Part shown: positions 10,374 to 21,421 of the stretch, in pieces
Position numbering within the stretch: the stretch's first letter is position 1
How the letters are laid out: the number at the start of each line of letters is the position of its first letter
Assembly: GCF_034190915.1 (NCBI RefSeq)
Contig: NW_026947484.1
Coordinates: 81,229,982 to 81,293,981, forward strand
Direction: 5' to 3'
DNA: 64,000 nucleotides
Origin: Cavia porcellus
Lineage: Eukaryota; Chordata; Mammalia; Rodentia; Caviidae
Program-made: the position numbers and the translations under genes
The notes under the pieces: model-generated
Database searches by the model: none
The model's input: the letters and a program-made list of their open reading frames with translations, nothing else
What the model was told of the DNA's origin: nothing

Positions 10374-11367
10374 GAATGCCCTGCAGTATTCTCTATAGAC
10401 TGCGAATTTCCCAAGTTCATCTTTGTCTTGGAAGCATCTTGTTTCTCCATTAATTTCTAGAGATAGTTTATCAGGGTATATCAATGTGAGCTGGAGGTTA
10501 TTTTCATTCAGGGCTTAAAATATTTTGCTTCAGGCTCTTCTTGACTTGATGGTTTGTGTTGAGAAGTCTGCCATTATTCTGATGGGCCTTCCATTAGAGG
10601 TGATCTGTTTCTTGTCTCTAACAGCTTTTAATATTCAGTTCTGATATTGAATTTCTGAGATCTTGATTATTATATGCCTGGGTGTAGCTCTGTTTTGGTT
10701 GTAGGGGGCTGGAGTTCTGTATGCCTCATACATCTGAATATCATTTCCTTTTCCTATGTTTGGGAAGTTTTCCTTAATTATTTCTGTGAATAGCCTTTGT
10801 AGTTCCTTTGTTTGTATGCCTGCTTCTTCACTCACATTCTTTATTCTCAAGTTATAGATCCTCTTGTCATCTTCTAGCCATTGTATTGTTACTGCTTGTT
10901 TCCTTGTTATTTTTAAAAGTTTTTCCTTTCATAATCCCACATTGCAAAACTGTCCTCCAGTTTGGATAATCTATCCTTAGTTTCTTTCAAGCTGATTTGC
11001 CATCTTTCCATAGAGTTTTTAATTTCCTGGTAATCTCTTTAAACCTGCTTCATGTACTCTGTATTTTCTTTATATTCTTCATCAATTTATTCTCTCCTTT
11101 GTTTGAGTTTCTCCCTTCTTCTGTCTGTGTCTTCTTGAAAGGAACTTAGCATCTCTTTTATTAATCTTCTTATATCTTGTTTTACTTGGCTAAATATTTC
11201 ACTATAGAACTCGTCTATGAGGTCCCAAAGATATCTCTTTATGCCCACTGGTGCCATGTCTGATATTGCATGTTTGCTGTTCTCATTCTCCTTTGTATTT
11301 ACCTGTCCTGGGTCAGTGTCTCAGGGTTGGGACCTGGGGACTTTTTGTTGTTGCTTCCTCTTCCCAT
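10212..11367 (-). pseudogene. L1 ORF1p-like frame of half-L1 copy A, broken
   Basis: The frame starts at the ATG whose complement is at 11365-11367 (a GRGSN-like start, as in copies B, D and E). It encodes an L1 ORF1p-type RNA-binding protein: a charged N terminus, a coiled coil, an RRM with EAYRTP and the PRHIIIKISEIQYQN strand, then a C-terminal domain with PDKLSLEINGE. An intact open stretch covers only the RRM start (10635-10850). A (CT)n expansion at 10314-10370 reads as an Arg/Glu run near the C terminus and shifts the frame. The end matches copy B (TTDDKKRA then stop). Confidence 0.75.
10314..10370 (+). repeat. (CT)n microsatellite inside half-L1 copy A
   Basis: About 28 CT units, pure. 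The homologous site in copy B near 25381 has only about six units, so the tract grew after the copies separated. Confidence 0.97.
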
Positions 11368-12287
11368 ATTTTTTGTTTCTTCAAGAAGGCCCCAGTTTCG
11401 TTCTTTGTTGGTTACAATTCTTCTGAAGCACACTAGCTAGGTGACCCTTCCCACTGCAGTGTGCTAGTGAGTTGCAGACAGGGGCAGTGTATGCTGGCCC
11501 CTCCCCTACAGATCAGTCAAGCTGCTGTGGCCTTCACTGTATTATTGTCTGCCGTCTCCCCTCTGGGTCAGTCAGACTTCTGATGCCTTCACTGCATTAG
11601 TGTGCACTGCCGCTGTAGGGAACTGATTTTGGATAACCTATTGGGTCATAGCCAGGTTTCGTGACCTAGGCCAACCTCACTCCACCAATCCTGTTCGGGA
11701 AGGGAACAAGTGACTGAAGTCACTGCTGCCCCTTGTACTTGCCAGTCCTGCCCAGTCCCAGAATGTCATCCACCAGAGCCCCCCTTTCTGTGGAATGTCT
11801 CCACTCCTATCACTCACCACAGATCAGTGCAGGCTCGGCTGGTTGACCCCTGATCTCCAGTGTGACTGTGCCTCCACTGAGTCAAAGTGGCGGGACCTCA
11901 AATGGCTTGGCAAGTCACCTGCTGTGGTGGGAACACTGAACCTTTAGCTGTTCCATTAATAGCACTGGGACTGTATGTTTGATTGGTTCTTCTCATCTTA
12001 GTTTCTTCTTGGGACAAGAGAATTCATCTCCCTCTGTTCGGGACTCCCCACACTGTATTATATTGAATTCTAAGTTGACGATCTCAGGGAGCCTCTGTAG
12101 CCAGCTGTTATCTATCCACCATCTTTGCTCGAATCCCCAGTACTCATAGTTTTGTCAAACATATCATCAAGTCTAAAGTGTAATCCATTTCTTACCAAAG
12201 AACACAGAAGACAGTCCAATACCATAGATCATATACTGGCCAAGATTGTCACACAATCTCATATTCATGTTATTAAAAACACTTAGA

Positions 12288-12352
12288 GTTGGGGATTTGG
12301 CTCAGTGGTGTAAGTGCCTGCCCAGCAAGCACAAGGTTGTGAGTTCGATCCA
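12288..12352 (+). repeat. ID SINE, 3'-truncated
   Basis: It has the A box (GTTGGGGATTTGGCTCAGTG) and reaches the B box (GTGAGTTCGATCC), then stops without the GGTACC end or A tail. Sense orientation. Confidence 0.85.
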
Positions 12353-12380
12353 GTTTTTTGAAGGGGTCAGTCCATACTCA

Positions 12381-14060
12381 GTTGGCTCTAAGACAGGCTG
12401 GCATGGCGGAGCTGCAATTCATGGTGGCTGCAAATGGCAAGGAGGAAACAAGCAAAAAAAGAGCCTCTTATTGTAATCTTGTGCAAAGGCCTTTGAGGTA
12501 CCTTGTGCTTCTTAGAACATGTTTGGAAAAATCACATAGTGCTCATATGATTGTTTTACTCCAAAGCCAACCCTACTTATCTATCCTCATCAACCCATCC
12601 CAAGTGGCTTCAAGCTTTCTTTCCTTTCTGCACAAAGCACAGGAAAAGTCATGCGGCCTCTTGACTTCAAGGTTCCTTTTTTTTCTCAGAGAGCATAGGG
12701 AAGAAGGAAGGGCCTGCAGGATAAGTCATAAGAAACAATATTATCCTCCTGGGACATGAACAGGGCAGAGCTGTGTAGAGAGCAAATTTTATATGAACCA
12801 ATACAAATATGTAATCCAATAGGACACTATATACGATGTAGGATAGGACGGCCCCATGAAATGTGCTCCACTATTACTGAGCTGTTCATGGGCCACAGAC
12901 TGGAGGAAGGAAGCTCTTGTAATAGGTCTGGGAAGAGAAGCTGGTAGAGTGGAAAGAGAAGTTTTGAATCATGCTGCTTGCAGATAGATGCATTTTTTTC
13001 CAAGGATACTTTCTCCACTCCAACCTATTTTTGAGAAGTTACATATTTTTCTAATCAGAAAAGTGATTTTTTTGCCTATTTGTTAACTTTTCTTCATAGA
13101 TCAGAACCAATGGTCTTCAGAGCTAGAGTAACATGACAGGATATTTTCCAAATGCTTCTAGACTCTTGGCTTGCTTGTTTTACCATTTGCTCTTTGCAGT
13201 GCCCTTGGATAACCCAGCACTTGACATCAGGATCCTGAAAAGACTACACAGTACCTGGTCATGTCGCACTTAGAGGAAGTCACGTAGCTCACCCTTTCCC
13301 TCTTGGGGCTCTTGACTTTGTAGAATGTGACCAAGAATAAGCCTTTGTTTATTTTATATTGAAAGATTATTACTTTGTTAGTATATAAATCCAAACTAAA
13401 TTCAAAAAAGGAGTATTACACTTTAGAAAATCAGCCTACAGTATCCTTGTTGCAGTGTGTGTCCTAAGGTTTTTTTCTTGCTACCAACACGAAAGCAAAG
13501 GGAATTTGCTTTCCCCTAACTTTCCAAAATGAGTTCCAGAGGCAGATATGTGTGGAAATTTCCAGTTACAGGAACAGATTGTCAATAGAGTTATTTTTAT
13601 CATTTCCTCCAGAGACTGGAATCTCACAGACAGGCCTTTGTATAAACTCAAGCCATGAATGACATATTTTAAGGCTTCCGGGAATCTTGAATGCATCTAA
13701 AGTGGTTCTAACTAGTAAATGCATTTAAGTGCACAAAATGTGGAATAAAAGCCTTGAGTGTTTTTTTAAAGATCACATAGTATTTGTTTTAACCAGTAAT
13801 GGCACAGTGTTTAATAATGAGTTTTTTTCTTCTTTTAAGTATCCCTGTCCTTTAAAAAATTGATTCGTAACCTTAGAAATCAATGATACATAATTAAAGG
13901 AATTGGCATTGTAATATGTTGTACCTGCAGACATTTCAGATGAGTGGCCTTAATAGAACCCCAAGCAATCCTCCTTTCTTGGTCCTCTGCATGACTTTAA
14001 ACTTAACCTTTCCTGTACCTCAGTTTTTGCTACTATGACACAATATAAGAAAGGTACTTA
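12381..14060. other. Unassigned sequence
   Basis: No gene or repeat recognised over about 1.7 kb. The 133-codon frame at 12358-12759 begins in the ID remnant and has no recognisable domain. Confidence 0.5.
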
Positions 14061-14148
14061 GGGCTGGAGATACAGCTCTACAGCACAGACCTGCCTGGCA
14101 CACACAAGGTCGTGAGGTCAATATCTGGTACAAAAAAAGAGAAAGAAA
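14061..14148 (+). repeat. ID SINE, diverged
   Basis: GGGCTGGAGATACAGCTCTA, then CCTGCCTGGCA, 'gtcgtgaggtcaatatctgg' and an A-rich tail. The B box is mutated, so this is an older copy. Confidence 0.8.
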
Positions 14149-14439
14149 TGTGCTTAATACTTTCCTTTCTCAGGCATTAAGCATGTGTAACACACAGTAA
14201 TTTCTGATAGATGCCAAATATCACTGGTAATTTCACTATATACGAGGCATAACCTCTTACCAAAAATCAGTTTGCAGTATGTGATCAAGCTAATTTATCT
14301 GCAGGAAAGTTCTCCTGAGTCCTAATCCTAAAAGAGTAGTGAACAATGCTTTCTGAGAAATTTCTACCCTAAAGACATGGCATGGGTTTGTGTCCCAGGC
14401 TCTTGAATGATTCTTTAACTTCCAGCAGAATGATCTTCA

Positions 14440-14790
14440 GATATGTCTTACACAGTCCCTTTCACCCAGAATACTTCCTTTTTTAGGACCTCAATTCTCC
14501 CTGGAAAAATATGCCCATCCTTCAGATATTATCTCTATAAGCGAATATTTTATGATTTTCTCCACCTGAGTATGAGATTTCTTTCCTTTGGGTATACCAA
14601 TGCTCCCCCCAAACTCCACTCCCAAAAGCAATTATCTTTCTCAGTTCCAAATCATGAGGATTTGAGCACTTGCTTCATCTTCCCCTTGGACTCCTAGAGG
14701 GCAGGGAGTGGGATTTTGTCACTCTGTGATGCCATGTAGTGATAAGTTCCTCATACATAGTAGGTGCTGAGGTTCATTATATATTGAATA
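14440..14790 (+). repeat. L2 LINE 3' end
   Basis: The 3' part carries the L2 landmarks 'ggactcctagagggcaggga', 'ttttgtcactctgtgatgcc' and 'catagtaggtgctgaggttc'. These match the usual GAGGGCAGGGACTGTGTC...CATAGTAGGCGCTCAATAAAT end as I recall it. The 84-codon frame here overlaps the relic and is not a gene. Confidence 0.65.
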
Positions 14791-15059
14791 GATCAGCTAC
14801 ACTAAGCATTCTTTCTTTTTTATGACATTAATATGACTAGGTTAAAAATATATAATGACAATTCTTGAAAGAGGCAAGAGAGTATTATGTCTTTTTTAAA
14901 AAGTACCTTTTCTAAGGGAGCAAAAATAGCATTTGGGAGAGTTTGAGGAAATGAGAAAGAGTAAACAAACAAAAATCACCGATGAGCTCATCATTCAGTC
15001 ACAAGTATTTCCATTTTCGCTGTTTGATTCTGCTCTCTGTCCATTTGTTGCATTTCATT

Positions 15060-15270
15060 ACAACTGTAACATGTCATTTTCCATTCTCCTTAAAATTTCT
15101 TATGAACCTTAGGCTCATATTATATTGCTGACTAGTTCTTGTAATGATCATTTTTAAAGGCTGCATAATCTGAGCAGCTGCAACAAAGTTTCATTAGCCA
15201 TTTTCCTGATGATAAAAGACTACAGTTGCAGTCGAATTTTTGCCATTTTACTGCAAAGATTTTGGGCTGG
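15060..15270 (-). repeat. Old L1 (L1M/L1ME-like) 3' UTR fragment
   Basis: The plus strand resembles the antisense of old L1 3' regions: 'aaaggctgcataatctgagc', 'cattagccattttcctgatg' and 'ctacagttgcagtcgaattt' follow the usual order (stalled pseudo-target, then 'cctattgatggacatttggg', then 'tgcaatgaac'). The match is loose. Confidence 0.4.
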
Positions 15271-15274
15271 ATAT

Positions 15275-15680
15275 TTGTCATTGGCCCCTCCAGATCCACT
15301 CTCCTCCAGTCCTCTTCACCATGCTGCCCCAAAAGGCTAATCTGTGTGGACTACAATAATGAGCTCCCTTGCTGTCTGGCTTCTGGTTGGGCTCGGCCAG
15401 TGGGGACACTGGCAAGAAATCACAAGATGAGTATTTTCAAAAATACCAGTCACAGCTCCCTCTCTTCCCCTTTTCAGGCCTAAATGCCAATAGATACACG
15501 CACCAGCAGCAGCAGCAGCAGCAGCAGCAATGACAACACTCTCTTCCTGCTAGCCCTGAGGTACTGCATTGTCCCCTGGGGTTCCCTACACCCAGCCCAC
15601 ACCTTTGCAAAGAGTCCCTTTAATTACTCAAATCCTTTGTAAAGAGTTCCTTTAATTTAGTATGCAGACTATCCAGTTCA
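15275..15680 (+). repeat. Ancient interspersed repeat of uncertain family
   Basis: It includes 'gctagccctgaggtactgca', 'tcccctggggttccctacac' and 'cccacacctttgcaaagagt', a run I associate with a widespread old mammalian repeat whose name I cannot give. It appears inserted between two antisense L1M pieces. A (CAG)8 tract lies inside it. A search with Repbase/Dfam would settle the family. Confidence 0.35.
15504..15527 (+). repeat. (CAG)8 trinucleotide tract
   Basis: Eight perfect CAG units followed by CAA. No long open frame runs through it, so it is not a polyglutamine coding tract. Confidence 0.97.
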
Positions 15681-15689
15681 GCTCCTAGC

Positions 15690-15880
15690 TAATGTGTCGT
15701 GCTACCTTAGATTAATGCACAACTTTTTCCGTCTAATTTCCTTAGGGTGAATACCTACCTGGAAAGGGACTTAAAGAGTAAAAGATAGGAGCATTCTTCA
15801 GGCTCCTTGAGCTATGTCCAATTTCTATTTATATTGCTACCAGTATATCATTCTAGTAATGAATATTTTTAAAATATAAT
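15690..15880 (-). repeat. Old L1 (L1M/L1ME-like) fragment
   Basis: The antisense features 'agggtgaatacctacctgga', 'ttaaagagtaaaagatagga' and 'tatttatattgctaccagta' follow the order of old L1 3' sequences (settable 'aattcctagaagtgg', then 'gggtcaaagggta', then 'cactcccaccagca'). It is probably the continuation of the fragment at 15060-15270. Confidence 0.45.
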
Positions 15881-15884
15881 TTTA

Positions 15885-16164
15885 AAATGTAATCGTTCAA
15901 TAGGTTAAACTGGTATTTTATGATAACTTATGATTACATGTTTTGAGCTATACTCAAGGTGCTTCTCAGTCGAGTTCTTCCTGTGTCCATTCTTACTTTG
16001 GATTGTGTCCAGGTTTAACCTGCTCCTCCCTGTCCACCCATTCTATAATTATGTGATCCATTTGCTCAAGAATTTAAACTTTTTAAAATTCAAACACCAG
16101 TGTGCCAAAATAATTTAATTTTTTCACAGATTATTCAATTTTTTAAAGTTTCAATGTCTTTATA
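15885..16164. other. Unassigned AT-rich sequence
   Basis: No feature recognised before the next retroposon insertion. Confidence 0.5.
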
Positions 16165-16178
16165 TAGATCTCTTCTTT

Positions 16179-16967
16179 TAATTTTTTTTTATTTTATAGG
16201 GAATAAAACTAAGAAAAATAAAACAAAACAAAGCCAATCAAAACAAACCAGTGTAAGTAATGTAGGACTTCAAAAAAATACAAAATCAGCAATGGTCACC
16301 ATAATGCCTCCTGACGTCTTCAAAATAGCTGCCCATACCATCAGACATAGGAAAAACCATACAAAAACAGAACAGAATAGAACCAATAAAAACAAAATAA
16401 TGAGTGAGATAAAGGATTTCAAAACAAGACAATGGTAAATTCAAAACGGCTACCATAATATATCTTGTTATCTTTGAAATAGCCTCTCATGCCGTCAGAT
16501 ACAACAAAATCAAACAAAACAGAATAAAACACAACCCAACAAAACAATGAAAATGATACAAGACTTCAAAACAAAACAATAGAGAACCAACAATGGCTAC
16601 CACCTTCAGGAGGAGACCTCCCATAGATGCCACACTATGTACTGCTCTCCTCCAAACAGATGATCAGACCACTGGCTGCAGACCTGCAAATGTCAGTGAA
16701 ACACAAAACACCACAAGCATCAAATTGAATTTCACCTCAATAGCTATCATCACAGCCTGTGTTTCTCTGGATCAGCCAGTCATTTATGAGTTCTGTGCAT
16801 GGCTCTTCTTGTTTCCCAGACCACGTGCTGGAAGGAGCTGGGGTCTGGCTGGTTCCCCCCCACCCTCCCACCGTGGCAGCCGTGGCCTGTGCATGGCGCT
16901 GGTTCCCAGGAAGGACTTGCCTTTTGTTGACTTCTTGTTCTCTTCCCTCCGCAGTCTGTGGATGGCC
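16179..16967 (-). mobile_element. Non-coding 'tail-only' retroposon, copy 2
   Basis: A 789-bp second insertion of the family at 4997-5927, in the same orientation. It is flanked by a 14-bp duplication with one mismatch: TAGATCTCTTCTTT at 16165-16178 and TAGATCTCCTCTTT at 16968-16981. Both copies share the leader blocks ('cagtgaaacacaaaacacca', 'caatagctatcatcacagcc', 'gcctgtgtttctctggatca' here) and the ~150-bp units, whose landmark AATAGC lies near 16324 and 16478. The 5' leader is a little shorter than in copy 1. Open frames at 16593-17028 on both strands are chance frames in the GC-rich leader. Having two independent, fully bounded insertions shows that this body is a transposable unit in its own right and not a random 5' truncation of a half-L1. 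Confidence 0.85.
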
Positions 16968-17144
16968 TAGATCTCCTCTTTAACAAGACTTTTGTGGGGA
17001 CTATGTGCACCCAACACATAAAAGTCATCTAAGAAATATAAATGCTTTTCACGTTCATAAACATGGAGTTCAATTAATAAATCATATCAATCTTTTGACC
17101 AAACCTGTGTCAATTTTTTTAATGTTATAGAGCTAGATTTACAT

Positions 17145-17250
17145 ATATATCTGTAGTACCAGAACTTGGGAGGCTGAGGCAGAAGGATCACTTGAACCCA
17201 AAAGTTCAAGACTAATTTGAACAACATAGCAAAATCCCATCTCCATATAT
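17145..17250 (+). repeat. B1 SINE, 5'-truncated
   Basis: It has 'cttgggaggctgaggcagaa', 'ggatcacttgaacccaaaag', a decayed B box and 'aacatagcaaaatcccatct'. It is an old monomer lacking the first ~20 bp. Confidence 0.7.
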
Positions 17251-17684
17251 AAAATAATTTCTCATTGAAGTCTGTTGTAAAACTTACCTTACAAAATAGT
17301 ACTATACATGATCTGGAAAGCTCAGTATTATTCATGTTTATGTTTATATTTTGTGACATAAGGAGATTCTTACCCTTTTAGGATAAAATCTTCAAAAAAT
17401 TGCATTTAAAAAATTTTAGTTGTGAAAGAGCTGAGTAAAATATATTCTGATTCACACCAATTTTGTAATTGAGAAGTTATATTCTCAAGGTGTAAGTTAG
17501 GTCTGGTTTCTACTCTACAAATCAAGTAATGCTTTGGTAGATTATCCATTTGTTTATTTCTTAAAGCCAATCACCACCAAAGATTCCTGCATGGGGGGAG
17601 AGGGGGGAATAGCTAATTGCTTCTGGGATCCCATCATTTCCACTGAAATCAGAAAACCAGGGCTGACATTGCCTGTCATCATCC
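17251..17684. other. Unassigned sequence
   Basis: No gene or repeat recognised before the telomere-like tract. Confidence 0.5.
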
Positions 17685-17726
17685 TTAGGGTTAGGGTTAG
17701 GAATAAAGTTAGAATTAGGGTTAGGG
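17685..17726 (+). repeat. Interstitial telomeric repeat tract
   Basis: Two perfect TTAGGG units and a third cut to TTAGG (17685-17701), then degenerate steps (TAAAG, TTAGAA), then two more perfect TTAGGG units (17715-17726). It is short and in one orientation, in sequence otherwise unlike telomeric or subtelomeric DNA. Confidence 0.9.
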
Positions 17727-17863
17727 TTTCTTAAGCCTGAAAGCCTATAGAAGTGTACCATATCTAGAGTATCTAAATTTGATCTCAATTAAATTTTAGT
17801 GTCTGTTATCCTTGCTCTAATACCTCTAGAATGGTTCCTTACATATATTAGTCTGGTTTCACT

Positions 17864-18008
17864 TGTTTTGTTTGTTTGTTTGTTTGTTTGTTTGTTTTGG
17901 TGACATGATCTCACTCTGTAATTCAGTCTGGCCTTGAACTCATAGCAATCCTCCTGTCTCAGCCACCTGAGTGCTATGATTATAGGTATGCACCACCATG
18001 CACAGCCA
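17864..18008 (-). repeat. B1 SINE with (TTTG)n tail
   Basis: An antisense B1. On the plus strand, a (TTTG) microsatellite, grown from the A-rich tail, is followed by 'gatctcactctgtaattcag', 'tctggccttgaactcatagc', 'aatcctcctgtctcagccac' and 'gcaccaccatgcacagcc'. It is a near-full monomer. Confidence 0.9.
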
Positions 18009-19154
18009 ATCAGGTTACTTCTATTGTAAATTTAATAAAATTGTATTCTTTTGGATATAGGCCTTTTCTCCCCTTTCCCACGGAATATGTGGGAAATTGA
18101 TTCTAGAATAATCCTGAAGACTATAACAGCTATGCATACTGGGACTTAAAATGAATATTGATTTCTCTTGCAGCGTCAAAGTCTCATCTGTGGTTATTAC
18201 AAGTCTTCAAAAGGGGATGAATAGCATTACAATATGGGAAAGGGGAGGCTTTCTTTCACTATCAAGGGAAGCTCTGAAATGGAGGGATGTGTCAAGATCC
18301 TCAGCTTCATCTAAGTTCATTCAAATGTTCCATTGCTAGACTCAGCCCTGTTCCTTCCAAAGGACAGCCCAAACATTTACATACGTGACTCGACAGTTGA
18401 TGAATGCTTGAATTGGGTCTGAGTTTTTCAGTCTTGTCTAGTTATTCCTGTAACTAATAGGGATAACAGATACTTCCCGTATAGCTCAGAAGCCCTCAGC
18501 ATATGAAAGCCTCGACCTGTTTTCTTCCCTCAAGCACCATAGTGCAATCAGAAGCAGTCATGCCACCTCACGTCCCTTGTGATCATCTTTACTGTCATAA
18601 TGATCAAATGAAACAGTAACTTGGGCTCCAAGACCTGCATTCCATTGGTATTCAGTGCTGATAACAGATAACAATATAATCAACCATGATGCCAGTGCCT
18701 GCCACAGAATACCACTTCCTATTCTCCACCGGTAAAGAATTCAGATCTCAGTTTAAATCAATCCCAGGATATCAGAATTTGAGAATGTGTTTCCAGGACC
18801 ATACCTTTGTATCAAGTACTGTATCAGCCAAAGTCTGCTTATGACAACAGGATGACTTTAATATTAGGAATTTGGTATAGGCTAGAAAACTGAAAGATCG
18901 AAAAGTGAATACTGGAAAAAATAAAACAGAACTGCAAAGAACAGCTACCTTCTTCTACCTGTTACTACAGTTCCATACTCAGGACCAAAAAGAGGAATAA
19001 TTACCTCATCCCACCTTTCTCTCCCTTAGGGCTTCTCGTTTGTTCAACTGAACAGGAAGTTTACTGGGAAATGGGAAATGGGGTTTGCCAAATTCTCAAC
19101 CCGAGCATGACACAACAGAAAAACAGATGAGACTGGAACTAAGAACCCACCTAA
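18009..19154. other. Unassigned sequence
   Basis: No gene or repeat recognised. Confidence 0.5.
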
Positions 19155-19450
19155 ACCAGGCCTGGTAATGCATACCTGTAATCTCAGCAGGTGGGAGGCT
19201 GAGGCAGGAGGATCACAGGTTCTAGGCCTGTCTGAGTTACACAGAAAGTTTAAGGCAGCCTGAACTAGTAAGACCCTGTCTCAAAAAACCAAGATGGCAT
19301 TCGCCTATAATCCCAAACCTCTTGGAAGGCTGAGGCAAAAAGATCACAAGTTGAGACCCACCTTGGCAAGGTTAACAATTTAGCGATACCCTATCTCCAA
19401 AAAAATAAAACAATACCAAACTCTGGGGATTAATGCAAAGGTTCAATCAT
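19155..19450 (+). repeat. Two B1 SINE monomers in tandem plus an ID-like remnant
   Basis: The first B1 (19155-19285) has 'gcctggtaatgcatacctgt', 'gggaggctgaggcaggagga' and a partial internal duplication ('gtctgagttacacagaaagt', then 'gcagcctgaactagtaagac'). A second, more diverged B1 (19286-19405) follows with 'gcctataatcccaaacctct' and 'aggctgaggcaaaaagatca'. The last ~40 bases ('ctggggattaatgcaaaggt', 'tcaatcattagtactg') look like a decayed ID, so the second copy may be a dimeric B1-ID element. Confidence 0.75.
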
Positions 19451-19724
19451 TAGTACTGTTTTAAGAAAGCTATCCAGGTAAAATGGACATGCGTTCCTTA
19501 AGAAAAGAAAATACAGAAATTAGATTGTAGTAAAAGGAATTTTTTTGTAGCATCTGACCATGCAACAAAAGGCCCAATATAAAATTGTGCATTAATTGAA
19601 CAAGAAAAAGAGTAATTGGACAATTTCTTTGTCTATGACCATCAAACCAATATAAGCTTATTTTTAAATGTATTTTATAAAAAATATCAGAAGTCATTAG
19701 TTTGCATGTGAAACAAAACCCAAT

Positions 19725-19850
19725 GTAGCCTGCACAGTGGCATCTATTAGTCTCGCCTACTCAGGGGGCTGAGGCAGGAGGGTCACTCCACCTCAGGAGT
19801 GAAAAGCAGCCTGAGACCCCATTTTCCAAAAAGAAGGAAAGAAAGAAAGC
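19725..19850 (+). repeat. B1 SINE
   Basis: 'gcctactcagggggctgagg', 'caggagggtcactcc', 'gcagcctgagaccccatttt' and a GAAA-rich tail. It is diverged in the first box. Confidence 0.75.
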
Positions 19851-20829
19851 TTGATGAAACCTTGATAAAAAAGGAAACTGTATTGGCTTATGTTCTGAAC
19901 AGCCAAAGATAGAGGTAGGTATCAAACATTTCTCTAGGCATCTAGGGATCTAATAAATGTCTTCAAGATTCAAATTCGTTCATTGTCTCTTCAGTCTCTT
20001 GACTTTTACTGACTCCATGATCATACAAGGTGCATGAGACTCACAAGATAGGTCTGGTAACTAACTATTCCAGATTTAAATCCATAAAAAAGGAAGAAGC
20101 AGAATATTTTTCTGAACATTCCCAAGAAAATTCTGAGACTTACACTGAACATGGTATGTCATGTCTCGTGTCCTCCTCTGGACCAATTTCTGGAAGAAAG
20201 AGTATGTGATTCTGATATTTTCAAACTGGAACTTCAGACAATGTGAACTGAAAATGGGAAGTATGATGGCCTCCAAATAGGAGTGGACACTGGAGAAGCA
20301 GAAACCAAAGTCCACCTAAGCCTTTAGTCAAGCAGGAATGAGCTGTCACTCTCCACAATGCTCTGTGTGAGAGCCTGGAAATTTAGCAGGACCAAAGACC
20401 ATGATGTCATGGTCTTTCTCTGTGGGGAGTTCACAACTAAGCAGAGAAATCAAAGATAAATGTAATCCTAGGATTGCCTGGATGTTGGGATAGATGCTTA
20501 AGACTAAAGTGATATTCTTTGTGCTGAGATGTTGCAAGAGTCCTGACGCATCTGTGGACCTTGGTCACAACATATAAGAGAACCTATTCATAACTTACTC
20601 TGAGAAAAATATCACTAGCATACCAAATCCTTGAGAAAAAATAGTTCTAAATTTGAGACAAAATATATTTTCAGAAGTTGACCATGTCTTTCCAGATAAT
20701 GTATTTCCTACTGTCATAGAATACAGATGCGTTAAAGTGCTAGGAAGAGTCTGAATTGCACCTTCGTGCAGGATGCCCATGTCATATTTCGAATGCACAT
20801 CATGAGGTTTTATCACCATAATTTTCATA
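19851..20829. other. Unassigned sequence
   Basis: No gene or repeat recognised. Confidence 0.5.
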
Positions 20830-21005
20830 TCACATGCCAGACATTGTTCTAGTAACTTTACAGGTATCCTATCCTTCCTACTGCCTAATTCAGTGAGGCA
20901 GGAACTATTTTAGCCTCCATTTTGCATGTAAGCAAGCTAAGGCTCAGTAAAGTCAAATTGCTCACATCACACAGTTAGCAATTTGCCTAGCTAAATTTTA
21001 AATTC
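20830..21005 (-). repeat. MIR SINE
   Basis: A well preserved antisense MIR. On the plus strand it reads 'cagacattgttctagtaact', 'gtgaggcaggaactatttta', 'gcctccattttgcatgtaag', 'caagctaaggctcagtaaag' and 'tcacatcacacagttagca', in the expected order. Confidence 0.85.
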
Positions 21006-21016
21006 TGTAAGCCACA

Positions 21017-21095
21017 GGGCTGGAGGTATAGCTCAGCAGCATGTCCCTGCCTGGCAAGCACATGGCACTGAGTTCGGTTCCCTACACACAAAAAT
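21017..21095 (+). repeat. ID SINE, diverged
   Basis: GGGCTGGAGGTATAGCTCAG, 'cctgcctggcaagcacatgg', a slightly changed B box ('gagttcggttccct') and an A-rich end. No clear duplication. Confidence 0.85.
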
Positions 21096-21421
21096 TTTAA
21101 TTTAATTTAAAAATAAACCAAAATTCTTAAGCCAGGCATCATGATAAGAAATCAGACATCCCACATCTATAACACAATCAAGCCCTCATTATACAAAGCT
21201 TTGTAAGCATCTACAGTATGTATGTCTTTGGTTTTTCTAAAACACCTGGAAGGTACGTAGGAGCAGTAATTCACTTTTAATTCAGTTTTATCTTCCCAGA
21301 ACCCAATACAAAAGAACTTAACAAGTATTACACTATTGAATTGAACACAGTATACATGGATTCAGGGTAAAGAAGCCAAAACGAAACATGTGTTAGTGAA
21401 TCTCAAGCCCAGCAGAGAAGG

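Larger units (their letters stand above)
8270..12127 (-). mobile_element. Half-L1 (HAL1-like) retrotransposon, copy A, long-tail subfamily
   Basis: An antisense element of about 3.9 kb that aligns by eye with copy B (23309-27286) and the two parts of copy C. Read 5' to 3' on the minus strand it has a leader of about 0.75 kb starting at a YY1-like AAAGATGG near 12125, a broken ORF1 (11367 to about 10212), then a non-coding tail of about 1.9 kb made of ~150-bp units. Three unit landmarks lie near 9291, 9441 and 9637. It ends in a duplicated terminal module of about 390 bp (8274-8664 and 8665-9055). No ORF2 (endonuclease or reverse transcriptase) is present. I find no clean duplication: the left edge abuts an AT run and an L1 3' end. 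The family (half-L1) is established for mammals; membership here is inferred from structure. Confidence 0.8.

Noticed and set aside
12358..12759. A 133-codon plus-strand frame
   Set aside because: It begins at the edge of a truncated ID and has no domain or codon pattern that I recognise.
15504..15527. (CAG)8 as a polyglutamine coding repeat
   Set aside because: No supporting open frame; it sits within an old interspersed repeat.
16593..17028. Overlapping frames of 125, 74 and 82 codons on both strands
   Set aside because: They coincide with the GC-rich leader of the tail-only retroposon, where stops are rare by composition.
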